A DNA stretch of 64,000 nt from Megamerina dolium (GCA_963854835.1 OY978528.1:56316761-56380760), one strand, 5' to 3'. Positions 48,892-61,860 are shown, counted from the stretch's first letter. Notes: a model not told the origin generated them from the sequence alone. Translations and numbers: made by a program.

Positions 48892-49251
48892 TAAAAAAAA
48901 TAAATAAATATGTGGCACTTAAACCCCCAAAGGGCTCATTGGCCGAGCTTCTCTTCCATTACTGTTGTGCGTCTTAAATTTTGGACAATATTAGAAGGGA
49001 CCTACTTATTTTAGCCGGTTCCGAACGGCAGAACACTTGTGACATCACTTTTTCTGAGCTTTGTCACAGAGTTATTTAAGAAGCTTTTTCATGGCAAGTT
49101 GTTACTGTCGGAAGAATTGCCAATTGCTTGCTTAAATCTTAAATCTTTAAAATCTTATCGATATTAAATTTGTTATGCATCAGCCGGGGATTGAACCACG
49201 ACCTACAGATCAGAAGGCGAACACACTAACCACTGAGCTACGGCACCCACC
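48892..49251 (-). mobile_element. tRNA-derived SINE, copy 5 (minus orientation)
   Basis: Minus strand: GGTGGGTGCCGTAGCTCAGT, TTCTGATCTGTAGGTCGTGG, GTTCAATCCCCGGCTGATGC, then GCAATTGGCAATTCTTCCGA, AGCTCAGAAAAAGTGATGTC, GTTCTGCCGTTCGGAACCGG and ATATTTATTTATTTTTTTTA. About 20 bp of the body are missing around the GAACGGTACCC segment. GCATA-type words at both flanks hint at a short target-site duplication. Confidence 0.9.
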
Positions 49252-52200
49252 CGCATATAAAGGCCAATTTCTCATGCCCTTTTTGGAAATTTTCAACAAA
49301 ATATAGTCCATGTGAACATTTTAATGCTATAAAACCGGATATGAATTGTATTTGGAGATGGAATGTATTAAAAAAAAAGTAAAATTTTGTCGGATTTTTC
49401 AAGACCCATTCCGATATTATGGAAATGATTGAAAATTTAATACTATTTTCTTCAGATAATATGAAATCCAAAGCACATGAAGCAAAATGTCGCTTAAAGA
49501 TTTCATAGAACAAAATCCTCGCCATCAGAAAAAAATTTTTAAATAAGGTCTCTGGGTTTTCTCGCCCGTTTTTGTTTATTGCTTCATATAACTTGCAATA
49601 TTCAAGAAGCTATCCCTTCTTTCAATTTCGTTTGGAAATAATAAAAAATTATTTTTATTTCTAAATGAATGACCAGAATTGAGATAGATAGTAAATGAAA
49701 GATTACGGCTCCTGATGAATTTTGATTTTATAGTTAAACATTTTTCAAACATGCATATTTGCCTTACAAAGTTTCCCATATTTCAATGACGTCACACGGG
49801 TACAAGAATTATATTTATAAAGCAAAATTGTGTAATGCGCAATTTGTATTTTTCTTTCGTTACGGTAAACGAATATTATATTAATGTGTTTTACTTTCAA
49901 CTTTACTTTCATTGATTTTTATGCAAATTTTTGAAGAAATTTTCTCAGAGAATATAATATTGAATCCACATCGAGAGTATTTACTGTGAGAGTGGAAATG
50001 ATTTCTTCATATTACTGCTATTCTAAACTGTATTGATAAAATTCAATTCAATTTAGTCAAATTTAAAAAAAAGGTAAAAATCTTACAATTTATGACTAAA
50101 AATTACTTTAAAAAAAGGGATGGAAGGTATTACTTATACAATTACTTGACAATTCTGATAGCATCTAACTAAAACATATTTAATATGGACTTGTATGTAT
50201 ATAAAAATATGGTATATACTTAATATTACTCATACGTACAATTTGTACCATTGTATGAGTATTTACAATAAGTAACAAAAAAAAATCATAACATAAGGAT
50301 TGATAAAAGATGTTATATACCATGTACACATACGCTGCATCAATTCGGGTTCGGTTACTTTTATACAAAAGGATATCATGGTTTGAGAATTCAACTCTTC
50401 CGATATTATTGCATAAAAGAAGGCGGAGCTATTTATGCTCTATTTCTCTTTGAGTTGCATATGAAAATTTCATCCCTAATATTTGTGTATTCTCTCGTCA
50501 TTTTATTTATACTCAATTTCGAAGAGATGCAGAAAGGAAGAGAGTATGATAGTGAGAGAGATAGAGAGAGAGAGAGAAAAATTTAGCATTTGAAGCAATA
50601 GCAGCAATACTTGGGTAGTTTGTTCATTGTTAAATGTCCTTATTGCAAGTGTTTGTGAACAGGTTGTTTTTGTCGATTTTTTCGAGATTCTTTGAATGTG
50701 TTTTATTTATTATATTTGCTGTTGTTGTTCTTGTTATCATTGGTTTTGCTTTACATTTTAGTATTATTATGTTTGCGTTTGTGTGTGTATGTGAATAAGT
50801 ATGTGTGTTTAATACAGCGCTTGGATTTGTCATATTCTTCACTGGTCATATCCTGTCACATTGTTAGATAATCTCCATTATCATACTCCACAACCTTTCA
50901 CTTACATATCTTCATGTTGCCCATTGATAGATAGTAAATGCTTTGCATATATCGTACCTATTGTATATACACGCATGCATATGTATCTATATTATATGCT
51001 TGAATGTTAGAGCAGAACATAATGTATGAGTAGTATTGTACCTATGGCAAAGAAAATATTGTTTTCTGTTTTTTTTTAACATTGTTATTGTGTTGAATGG
51101 TAAAATATTTTTTTAACCAAATTCTATGTTTTGGGTTATAGGTATTCACTAGGTAGGTTGTACTATCTGCATATTTTGGCTTCATTATGGGAAGGAGTAT
51201 TCGAAAAATGTAGGCAAAACAGTCATACTTGTTGTTAATATCGTTGGGTTGTATATATTCGTGCATATATATATATATATATGTATATGCAACATCCTAC
51301 CTATCTACAGAAATACGCTTATATCGTGGATGCAGGATATGCATTCTGCTTCCATGTTGTGAGAAATATGTCCGAATTTTATTATATGAACGTTATGCTT
51401 ATGTGTCCAGCGCGCGTCCGACCATTTATTTTACAAATTATGTATGGCTATGAATGTATGCACATGTGATTATGTATGGGTATGTGCTTATTGGAATAAA
51501 GTGAAATTTCTTATAGATGGATGCAAGGAATGAGAAAAAATTGCATATTTTTTATATAAAATTTTCAGGTAACGTAATGATTGTAAGCAATACTCGAAAA
51601 TCTAAATTTATCCTAGAATCCAACTATTTTCTGAAATCTATTTTTTACACAGAAATAAATGAAATTGGGATCTATTCTCTATGTCCAGAAATAATAGTTA
51701 TAGTATAATTGAATTAAATAAATTTTGTTTTTGAGTTCTTTTAAAAATATAAATTATATACACTAAAAATGTAGAACCTAGAACGTCTCAAAAGCGTTTT
51801 TAACGTCTTTCAAGGAGAGGTGTCATTTTAAATAAAAAAAGCATAATATTTTTGTGAAAAGAGCTGATAGTTTTATTTTAATTCAAAGTACAAACTCTGA
51901 GGTTAGTTATGGAACACAATATCTGGCAAATGTCTTCGCGACCCTTCTTTTCATCACATTTCCAATTAATTACGGCTGTATCTAGCGAATAATACAGACT
52001 AATATAGTCTGTATTATTAGGGTTTTGACAATTTGTATTACATAGAATACCATTTAAACGATCATCACAGGACTACCTGCGGGATTCGATCATTTTGAAG
52101 TAGTTTTCAATGATGCTTTAGCATTATTTACGTACGGCTTTACGAAGTTTAATCACTAAATGCACTAATTGTAAGAGTAAAAATTTTTGTCTGCATAAAT

Positions 52201-52330
52201 ATGATTTTGCGTGTAACTATACAAAATAAAAAACTAACAGCATCAAATTGAGTGCCTTTAAAGGCCATTTTATATCACCAAATCTATAAAAATACACCTT
52301 TCGTATGTTAATCATGTAATAGATTGAAAA
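49252..52330. other. Three-kilobase stretch without a supported gene
   Basis: AT-rich DNA with a GA run (50553-50578), a TA run (51263-51282) and one perfect hairpin (51988-52018). No frame shows a motif or credible splice sites. Confidence 0.4.
51988..52018. other. Perfect 13-bp-stem hairpin, 5-nt loop
   Basis: AATAATACAGACT (51988-52000), loop AATAT, exact reverse complement at 52006-52018. AT-rich stem; may be a footprint of a foldback element or chance. Confidence 0.6.
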
Positions 52331-52656
52331 TGGGTAGTGTTGTGCAGCTTGTGACGTTGTTTTGTTTAAACCACATTTTGTCCAGATTCATTTATTGACT
52401 TTTCGATCTAAAAAAATTGGTTATCATATGGCCATAGCGCTGGAAACTGACAGTAACTGTGCGTTCTTTATCATTCTCGAAAAGTATGGCCTTTTAACAC
52501 CATCAATGCAAAATACTTTACACTCTATAGAGCCACTTTTACAGAAGGCATTGGCTTCTGCTGAAACACTTGCGGGCTTTTGTTATCCTTTATATGCCAT
52601 TTTGGCTTATTCACGGTATTTTGACAGAGAAAGGAATGAATCTCATCACTGAAGAA
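52331..52656 (-). pseudogene. Tc1/mariner-IS630-like transposase relic
   Basis: The minus strand reads FFSDEIHSFLCQNTVNKPKW, then VFQQKPMPSVKVAL, GHTFRE, YDNQFF and finally DKMWFKQNNVTSC. These line up in order with the blocks of an insect Tc1/mariner-type transposase: F-DEAHF-L-G-VNKQ--W, PMHPEKVTVWC, FF---, RY--MI-NFF, and MWFQQDGATCHTA with its second catalytic Asp (here Asn). It spans the two catalytic blocks with several stops and small gaps. It looks related to the element at 36743-37396. No inverted ends were found. Confidence 0.65.
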
Positions 52657-52754
52657 CAATTTTTAACATTTTAACACGGAAGTTTTACATATTTTAACTC
52701 CACAATTGATTGAACAATTAATTGTTGTTTACAGGAGTGCGACCTCTTCTCCAA

Positions 52755-52878
52755 TGGCCGTTAGTTATAGTCAGAATTTTAGCATCGATTGGTTTGATAT
52801 ATTTCCCATATAAATTTCTCTCAAAAAGCCGATAATAAAATTAAATTGGAACTTAATTTTGGCTATAACTAAGGGTCA
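52755..52878. mobile_element. Near-palindromic element (foldback MITE), copy 2
   Basis: The left end TGGCCGTTAGTTATAGTCAG and the right end (reversed) TGACCCTTAGTTATAGCCAA pair imperfectly. Both match the arms of the 14685-14815 element (TGGCCCGTAGTTATAGTCAA). It is more diverged than copy 1, and its interior TGGTTTGATATATTTCCC parallels TTGTTTGACATATTTCC of copy 1. Confidence 0.55.
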
Positions 52879-55800
52879 ATAATGTTTCGCAATATTCAAC
52901 AATGTTCTTTGTTATTTATACAATACAATGTTGATTTTTCATAAAACTTTTGACAACAAAATTGTCGCCATTTCTTTACAACGGATTAATATATATTATA
53001 AAGTAATATCCGCATAACATGTACATTCGAATAACTATGTGTCCAGCTACATCAACTTTTACTTTACCGTTTTGGCCACATTACTATTTGAACACATTTT
53101 ATTTAAATTAATTTTCATTGTTGATTCATCTTTGTTATGTTTTTAACCCTTCTAGTTATTGTTGTCGTTTTTTATTGTGCATACGTGTACATATGCCCAT
53201 ATATATGTTGATATGTATAATTTATATTTTATAGTTGTTATATGAATCTTTGTTTAATTTTTTGCATATTTTCAGGTGCTAATTGCTCACAATGCCATAT
53301 GAGTTGCATACAAAATTAAATTTATTATTAAGCCATGCGCTTGTATATTATATATATATATTGTATAAAGATATATATATATATATGTATAATACATTTT
53401 ATGCATACTGTTATTGTCTCAGCATTAGTATGTAAATATTAAACACATGATTCCATTCATTATTTGCATTTAAATTGAAAATATTGTTTAAATTGGTTTT
53501 TGTTATAAATTAACCATATCGAATTATGTACAATACACTTATTAAAATATAAATTAGTTAACAATATGATAATATGTGTCTATGTGTATTTATTTAAAAT
53601 ACATATTATATTTTATACTTCTTGGTAAGAGAGTAGAATTTCCACGTATGGTCTTTCCGTCTAGTTTAGTATGAAGTCTCATTATTTTCCCTTATTTATT
53701 ATTTATTATTATTATAATTACTATTCAGATTTCTAAAAATTGTTGAAGTAACGACTGATAAAGCCCCATACTTTGGCTTTAAAGGCGCGAACATAAATCT
53801 CAGATATTGAAATATGCCAGTTCTTGGAAGAAATCGAAAACATTTTATTACCACACAATATATATTCGTTTTTAGTTTAATATATACATATACAACAAAA
53901 ATAGATATCATTAGAAAATGACGAAAGCTCATACTCATATATTGGAACATTTGCAGTTACAGGCCCATGGAATCCCATGTGAGTTATTACAATTTGTTAT
54001 TTTAGTTACATAAATATTAATTGCGTTTTTATTAAAGTCATGCAAAATTCAGAGATTTTCTTCCCAAATTATTATTAAATGGTAATCAAGTGCATACACT
54101 CAAAATATCACATATGAATAGAGTAGCACGTGTCGCTCGTAAATATCTTAGGAGGTGTGTATGGTTCATATGAATACACATGGATTAGTAAAATGCAACA
54201 AATCCATTGTTAAATTTAGAAGAAAATCCATGATAAACAAATTTCATATTTCTTTTTGGGGGGTGTAAAAATATAAATCATGTAGAAAATTGGTTAAAAT
54301 GAACAAAAACTATGTAAGTGCATTAGATATATCAGCTACATACTTGTATAAATAAAAGTATATAATCTACCCTCAGAGATGTCACATGTGTACGATTATC
54401 ATTTGATTATATTGTGTGAAAAGTTGTAAAGAATTGTACATGATATTGATGAATTATCGTGTGTATTGCAATACATCAAATATATATTGATGCAAAAAGG
54501 GTTTGTGCGGAGTGTTACGATCTAGGTGAGATTGAGTTGATGAAAATTTTGTACCAGTGAGAAAGTGATTTTGATTTTGTGTTCGTGTAATTGCTAAAAA
54601 CAACATTAACTGCTACGTGGTGAAGCTAGTATGTTCTCTAGTTGAGCAAAGAGGCGTGAAATTGCTTTTCTAAATGGAAAATATGGTGTGTAGGTGTTTG
54701 GCTGTGTACGCGTATTGTGATTAAATCTTAAGATATCAGTATACACACAAATAAGTACCAGAAATGAATTCTAGAGAATATTGTACATAGCAAAAGCATA
54801 ATGTAAATAAAGTGTATTGCTCTTGCTCTACAACAAATTGTGAACTTTTTTAGCAACATTGTATTACGACGATATCATACTGAAATATACTGAAACTTTT
54901 CGTTATTATGGTAAATGGTAAATAACCAAGAATACGCGTAAATGGCAACATGCTTTCGTTCCGGAAACAAAAATGAAAATCACAAAGATTTCATCTTCAT
55001 TAGAATACATAAGTATGCAAGCGAAGTAATTACTGAAATACAACAAGATGAAGATATACTAAAAATGGTAGGGTTGGTAGTATATATCTTTTAGTATAAG
55101 AAACTTCTCTACATAAGACGTATGCCTGCTAAAATTTACTCCATTTTACCATCTTTGTTGGAATAATTAATATATTTTTTTTATCTTTCTCTTTTACATT
55201 TTTATTGCTTTATTTAACGTTACCGTCGAGCGTTTTACGTGTGACAGATATTGGTTGTATTTCAATTGTAAATGTAAGCGAACTATATGTATTGCAGGGA
55301 TAGCAAGCCCGGCTCTCCGCAACGCCTTATATGGTTTTAGAGTACAGACGCTATTAGAAATGGTCCACAAGGTGATTAACTTCGAATTTATGAAGATATT
55401 TCAAAATTAAAAAATGTGCCTAGGACGATTACATTTGGTTTATTGTAGTCGTCAAGTAGGTTACATAGTTTTCATACAAAACTCTATAAAAGTGAAAAAT
55501 TTCCGACGATTTCATATAGCTCCCATACAAAATTTTTGCCATTAACATCTCATGGAGTCGTTTTATTCTACTTACACTTAAGTACTGTGGGGCACTCATT
55601 TTTGGTATGTAAATCCAATTGTTTGGACCCGCCTAATGATGTCATCATATTTTGTTTAAATGTAACTAAGTGAAATATTTGAAATATCAATAATAATACA
55701 TTTGGTCTACAAAATATTGGCGTGATCCGTCCAATTTCATGTACCTCCAAACAGTCTATTTTTGTGTACCGGGTATTTAGGACGATCTAGGCTTAAATTT

Positions 55801-56718
55801 ATTAACTTGTTTTATATCACTAATTTCAAATAATTGAATATGTATATGTTTCAAATTTATTGTAATTATTTTTGTTGTTGTTGTTTTTTTCCCGGGATCA
55901 CATTGAGGCCTGTAAATTGGCAGACTTTCCCGTACTACACCAAGTACTAATGCATAGTAGCAACTTGAGATTATATAACACAATTTCTTTAACTCTTTCT
56001 TGCATCTCATTTTACATATCAGAAGGATTCATCTTCATTTATGTAGATTTTCTTATATTGTACACCTATGTACAGTTATAGCACCATTGTATGTAGTAGC
56101 AGAAGCAACAGCAGCAGCACCAGGTGTTGGCAATTCGATAGAAGGAGACAGATATCAGCCATAAGACAGAAGACACATTTTCACAGTTTCCTTGTCTTTT
56201 TGTTGTTAATTTTAATGATTGTTTCTTTCCATCTATTGTTGTTATTACGTTTTATTATTATATTACATACATACCTCAATTCTACATACATATCTACTTG
56301 GCTTGAACTGAAGCTTCTGTTCTTTTCTAGTTGTGTTTTGTATGGGTAACATCTTCTAAAATAGGAAGATTGCATCTTTTTGCATGCATAAATTTTCAAT
56401 AATTTCATTTGAATTTGTTTCAAATTTATTATTATTATTGTTGTTGTTGATGGTGGTGGTATGTTATGGTAATATAGCTAGGTGTAAGATTAGAATAATT
56501 TTAGAAATTCAATTAATTTTAGATTGTCTATTTTGTTTTTACTGAACAAAGCCTTTTTATTTGTAAATACGCTTCATGTATTCAGCATGAGTGTTAATGT
56601 AATAAAAAAAAAGGATTTAGATTTCATTCCTAAGATGCAAAATTGTTTAATTTGTATGTATATTATATTGAATAATTTCCTATAATAATAAGGATATGAT
56701 ACATATCAGGACATATCA
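52879..56718. other. Four-kilobase stretch without a supported gene
   Basis: Contains TA runs (53341-53390) and trinucleotide runs (55871-55886, 56428-56452). Around 55300-55760 phrases such as ATAGCTCCCATACAAAAT resemble the repeat nested in the pogo-like element. No coding frame is supported. Confidence 0.35.
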
Positions 56719-57756
56719 GGTGTAGTAAAAGAAATCCATTGAAATCCATTATTTTTCCAATAGATGGTTTTAGTAATCTGTATCACGCGTTGTATAAGTG
56801 CGATCGGGTTACGATAGATGGCGTTAGAAAAAATGTTAAATGTACTTTTCATGCAGTTTTGTGATTGTTTGAACACGCGTCAAAGATGGACACCACTAAA
56901 GAGAAAATACGCCATATCTTACAGATTTTCTTCGATAAAGGCGAAAACGGAAGCAAATGTGCAATTTTGGTTTCGTCTCTTCCGTTCCGGTATTTTTGAT
57001 GTCAAAGATGCACCACGCACTGGAAGGCTTCATGGACCGAATTTCCATCTGCGAATCGATGCCGAATCACAACAAAATCGATCCACTTCTGAAGCGGATG
57101 GTTGCTGGTGATGAAAAGTGGACCACTTACGACAACGTCAAGTGAAAACGGTCGTGGTCGAATTAAGGTGAGCCGGCGCAAATCGGGGCCAAGCCAGGAT
57201 TGACGGTCAGGAAGGTTTTGCTATGTGTTTGGTGGGATTGGCAAAGAATCATGAGTACTATGAGCTGCTCCCCTACGGCCAAACTCTTCATTCGGACCTG
57301 TACTGTCAACAATTGAACCGTCTGAAGGAAGCAACCGCCCAGAAGCGGCCAGCTTTGGCCAATAGGAGAGGAATTGTGTTCCATCAGGACAACGCCAGGG
57401 CACACACATCGATATTGTGTGGCTCCAGAAGCTCCGGGATCTTGATTGGGAGGTTCTTGTGCATCCACCTTATAGTCCGGACCTGGCACCAAGTGATTAC
57501 TACCTGTTCCTGTCTACGGCGAATGATTTTGCTGGTGAAAAATTCGTCTCAAGAAAAGCTTGTGGAAATCGACTGTCCCAGTTTTTTGCCAATAGGGACG
57601 AGGGTTTCCATGAGAGTGGCATTATGAAATTACCTTCAAAATGACAACAAGTTATCGAAGAAAACGGTGCATATTTGACCTAAATCAAATCATTCTAACT
57701 ATGTTAAATAAAACCTTCAATTTAATGCAAAAAATAATGGATTTCTTTTTACTAGG
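56719..57756 (+). mobile_element. mariner transposon, mellifera type, internally deleted
   Basis: Imperfect inverted ends: TGTAGTAAAAGAAATCCATT on the left and CCTAGTAAAAAGAAATCC read inward from the right. The transposase starts at 56886 (MDTTKEKIRHILQFFFDKGE, then FWFRLFRSGIFDVKDAPRTG), jumps to DRISICESM, and continues DPLLKRMVAGDEKWTTYDNV, RKVLLCVWWDW, VFHQDNARAHTS, VHPPYSPDLAPSDYYLF and RGIMKLP-type ending. The jump removes about 70-80 codons, including the second helix-turn-helix and the WVPHEL linker. The DD34D residues that remain (GDEKW, HQDNA, PDLAPSDYY) are in different frames because of frameshifts. Length is about 1.04 kb against 1.3 kb for the family. Inactive. Confidence 0.88.
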
Positions 57757-57771
57757 CCTTAGATATCCGAG

Positions 57772-58152
57772 GCAAGATCTTTGAACCTATTTGCGTTGGT
57801 GGCGAGTACCGAATAAGGTACAACCATGAGCTGTACGAGCTGTTTGCCGATATTGAGATAGTAAAGCGCATCAAAATCCAGCGGCTGCGCTGGCTAGGTC
57901 ATGTCGAGTGAATGGAAGAACACGCTACAGCTAAGAAGGTGTTATATTCGGAACCCGCTGGAGGACGACGCAGAAGAGGAAGACCTAACCTGAGGTGGAA
58001 GTACCAAGCACTGGAGAACTTGACGGCGCTTGGAATTTCTAACTGGCGCCAGCTAGCAAAGAACAGAGATGACTGGCGAAGCATGTTATTTTCGGCCTAA
58101 ATCGATATTCGGTTGTTATGGCCACATAAGTACGTAAGTAAGTAAGTAAGTA
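57772..58152 (+). mobile_element. 3' end of the GTAA-tailed LINE, second copy
   Basis: Begins AAGATCTTTGAACCTATTTG and matches 28018-28393 closely. It encodes GGEYRIRYNHELYELFADIE, WLGHVE, RRRRGRPNLRW and LGISNWRQLAKNRDDW, and ends in TAAGTACGTAAGTAAGTAAG. It lies 15 bp from the right end of the mariner. A further scrap with GGCGAGTACCGAATAAGGTC follows at about 58169-58215. Confidence 0.85.
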
Positions 58153-58215
58153 GACCATAGATATCTGTTTTTGGCGAGTACCGAATAAGGTCGAGTTACA
58201 AGTTGTATGCAGATT

Positions 58216-60776
58216 TTGCATACAACTAGGTGGTGTCGCGTGAATAAAAGCACGGTCTGTAGCCAAAAAGATGTATTCGTAAACATATGGTAGATGTTGA
58301 TGAAGAGGAAGGAAGTACTGGAAAGCTTTCAGTGCTTGAAGATTCTGGCTGATTGGACAAATAGGTAAGGGAGAACGCATTTACATATGTATAAAGTTAA
58401 CTCACCGTCGTCATACACCATCCACTAAAAATTCGTTCACATGAAGTGGTAGAAAATTAACAACAATTCTTTATACAATATTAATCATAAACTTCATTAT
58501 TTTCGATTTCCTTGTATATTATAAATTACGCATTCTTGTATTCCACATATGTAAGTATTTCCTTGCTTGATATTTTTTTTTTATGTTTACATCTCATATT
58601 CAATTCGCGCATTAAATTTAATTCAAATTGGATTTTGTATTATTTTATTCTACTGTATATTCATGCGTTTTTTTTTATATTTTTACATTCTACACTTTCC
58701 TAAGTAAATTTGTATACCTTGTTTAGTTTAGTTGATTGGTTATTGCTCGAGTTTGTCTCATTTGTATGATGAGAGAGTTACGCTTGTTATACGCTTTGAA
58801 ATTTTCAATTTCATGGGGTGGTTATTGGCAATCATTATGATGATGATGATGATGAATATACTCTATTGTTGTTGGTATTGTTTAAATACCGTACATAACA
58901 TGTGGTTTCTTTCGAAACATATGGCACGGACTTGTTTCACTGCTCGATTCCAACGCATTGTTATAGGCTTTTCACATCAAATCCTCCAATTAGACTGTCA
59001 TTCATTTAAACGGATTAAAATCGAAGCATACTCTCATTTATTATACATATACTGACTTATTTTCTCTATATTTTCTTATTTGATCATCTAAATTGAGCTA
59101 GGGTTGGTTGTTTAGTTGTTGGTCGTATTGATTCCTCGTTTAAATATTATGTACTATAAAGAGTAACAAGCTTTTAGGTTGTAGTTTTTGTGGTGGTTAT
59201 GGCGATGAAGTTGATGATGATTACGATGATTACGATGATGGTTATGGTGGTGTTATAGTGTTGTGGTTGCCTTAGGACAATTGTTGATTTTTTTGTCTGT
59301 TTTTTTTTTCCTTTGTTCAACATATTTAAGTTGTAAGCGGATAAACGCACAAGTGTTGATCTTGTTGAGGTTGCATCTATGCATTTTATTTGTCCTTTAG
59401 ACTGTTGTAGCTAGTTGTATATATTCATTTTTAGATTTTGTACTTGTTAGAGGGAAATTAACAATATTTGTAAATTGGATTTACTTATTATCGATAAAAT
59501 AATTAGGAATTAGCAAAACTAGTTTATGCCCAATTTTCTATATATGTTGCTTTTGTTTTGACATCTGTTAACTTTAACTTATTTTTTATTTTATGTGCAA
59601 GGTACAGATATGACTGACCTACATTAATTATTGCACTCTAAAAAATTTTCGAAACATAGTTGCTCCCTATCTTTGACGCTTAGGCGGGCTTCCATACAAA
59701 ATGAACGCAAAAACCCCTGAAAATCGGCGTATAAAGGGATAAAATGTAGACTGGACCCCAAATAATTTTTCTCAATATTTTCTTTGTGAATACTTTCCCG
59801 TAAGAGGGTATCCCATACAAAATGGACGTAAAATGCATTGAAAAATACTATTATAATTCTAATTGAGCGTAATATGTTCTATATTATTTTCTCCATATGC
59901 TATATATCGAATGTAGCACCTACTCGTAATCTCATGTTACCATTTTATCTATTCCATATCTTATACACTTGTATATCTCATAATTCAATGCTATAAATTA
60001 TTCACTATTTTGAATTGAATAAATGCTGATCCCTTTGATTGTAAATGAGGTGTCATTAAATATTGTTCACAATTACTTCAGCTATACATTCAAGCTAGTC
60101 GTTTGCTCGTTGCCATAGTCGAAAAAATAGGGGTCAAAGTGAAACAAACCCTTAATAGCAGTAAACTTGACTGTGTGGATTGCGCATATTTTATTGTATG
60201 ATTATAAGGTACATATTTCCATTGCGCATTATAGAGTATTTATGTTGGATTTGTGTGTATAATTCATTTATTGTATGGTACTCGTATTTATGTATGTATG
60301 AATATATACTTTTGAAACTTGATCGCAGAATAAAGCGCAGTGTGGTCTCTTGTTAGGGTTTTTAATATTATGCGATTTCTTAAACGTTATCACCATCACG
60401 CCATATGTTCACATCTAATAAAATAGTTATTGTTGTATTCTGTCGCACAGAGAATAATAGGGAGTGGTCTGCAATTATCCTTTGTATAGAAATACATGCA
60501 TACATATGTTTATTGTAATATGCATTTATGGTAATTTTTTTGAAAATATATTGAATTAATATTTGTGTTATTTTCTGGGTTATAATTTTCAAAAGTGCAA
60601 TTACTTTGAAAAAGAAATTAATTAAAGAAAATATAAAAAATGTATAATCTGTCATGTTACTAAAAAAATTATACAGTTTTTTGACACATCGGCTGAAAAC
60701 AACACTTACAAGGCACCACGAATAACTCATATAATTTTTATAAAGCATCAGCCTTCCAACATTACCTATCAAAATT
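58216..60776. other. Stretch without a supported gene
   Basis: AT-rich, with ATG runs at 58838-58856 and GAT/GGT-rich DNA at 59195-59260. At 59660-59840 the phrase CCATACAAAATGAACG / CCATACAAAATGGACG occurs twice about 130 bp apart, probably an old repeat. A 19-nt minus-strand block before GTGAGT at 58405 is too short to call an exon. Confidence 0.35.
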
Positions 60777-61860
60777 TCATGACAATCCGATCATTAGTTC
60801 ACAGTTTTTTGAAAACAATGGATGCAAAGATATTTTGTGTGTTGATTTTTCATTGCTTTTGGATGGGAAAAACTTCTTTGAAGCCAGAGCTTGCCTTGAT
60901 AAGTGATATTTGGGCTCTGCTCCATCCAGACAAATGGTAGAGAAGTGCTTTGTAAACTTTAAACGCGACCGTACAAACATCGATGATGCCGAACCCTCTG
61001 GTTGCCCAAAAAAGGCAGTGACACCGAAAAACATCAAAAATGTTCACAAAATTGTATTGGCAAACCATAAAGTGAAATTGCAGGAGATAGCTGACACCTT
61101 ACTGGATCGAGTTATTTTGCATAAAAATTTGTTTATGTGAAAGCTGTTTTCGAAATGGGTGCAGCGTTTGCTCACAATGGATGGAAAACAAAAACGGTCG
61201 ATGATTCTGAAAGTCGTTTGAAATTATTTTTACGATTTACGAAGGAATTTTTGCGTCGGTATGTGTATATTCATTTTTTTTTATGTATGTAATTACCAAC
61301 GACTATGGCGGCGTCATGGCACGTGTATACTTATACAATAGTGCACCAATGACATTGTTTTGTCATTTGTTGTTTGTTTGTTATTTGTTGTTGTTGTTGT
61401 TGATATATCAACAGCATGTAACAATGGACAAAACTTGGATCCAGCACTACACTCCAGAGTCAAATCGGCAGTCAGCTGAGTGGACAGCAGACATTGAACT
61501 AAGCCAAAAATGCAACAGTCAGCTGGCAATGTAATAACGTTCATATTTTGAGATTTGTATGTAATGTTGTTCATCGACTACCCTAAAAAATGCCCAACTG
61601 TTGCGTTTTAAAGCAGAAATCACGAAAAACGGCCCTATATGAAGAAGAAAATGTGCTCTTTCATCAAGACAATGAACCGGGTCACAAGTAGTTGGCTTTA
61701 CACTTCGAGATAACACTTTGAATTACTTCTTCACCGACTTTATTCGCAGGATTGGCTCACAGCGCTTTTACCTGTTCGAAGACAAAAAATAATGACATCA
61801 AGGACATGAAAAAGGGAGCGTTACTTCCAAAATATGTCGTATTAAATTAAGAAATAGATA
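60777..61860 (+). pseudogene. mariner transposase relic, irritans (Himar-like) type
   Basis: Readable blocks in order: KIFCVLIFHCFWMGK (first helix region), VEKCFVNFKRD, KAVTPKNIKNVHKIVLANHK and VKLQEIADTL (second helix-turn-helix), KLFSKWVQRLL, then VTMDKTWIQHYTPESNRQSA and EW (first catalytic Asp region, MDETW--HYTPES in the family), and ENVLFHQDNEPGH (second Asp). Frames shift repeatedly. A block of about 150 bp (61265-61415) unrelated to mariner splits the frame between FLRRY and VTMD. No intact ends were seen. Confidence 0.8.
61265..61415. mobile_element. Insertion of about 151 bp inside the irritans-type mariner
   Basis: The mariner codons for RRY-VTMD are split. ATGT occurs on each side (61261-61264 and 61416-61419), and removing the block with one ATGT restores the frame. 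The block has T-rich and TTG-repeat DNA and no obvious inverted ends. A short non-autonomous insertion is inferred. Confidence 0.45.

Noticed and set aside
52362..52652. Plus-strand 96-aa frame.
   Set aside because: The opposite strand carries recognisable transposase blocks across the whole interval, so this is its shadow.
57163..57492. Minus-strand frames of 62 and 109 aa.
   Set aside because: They are antisense to the mariner transposase.
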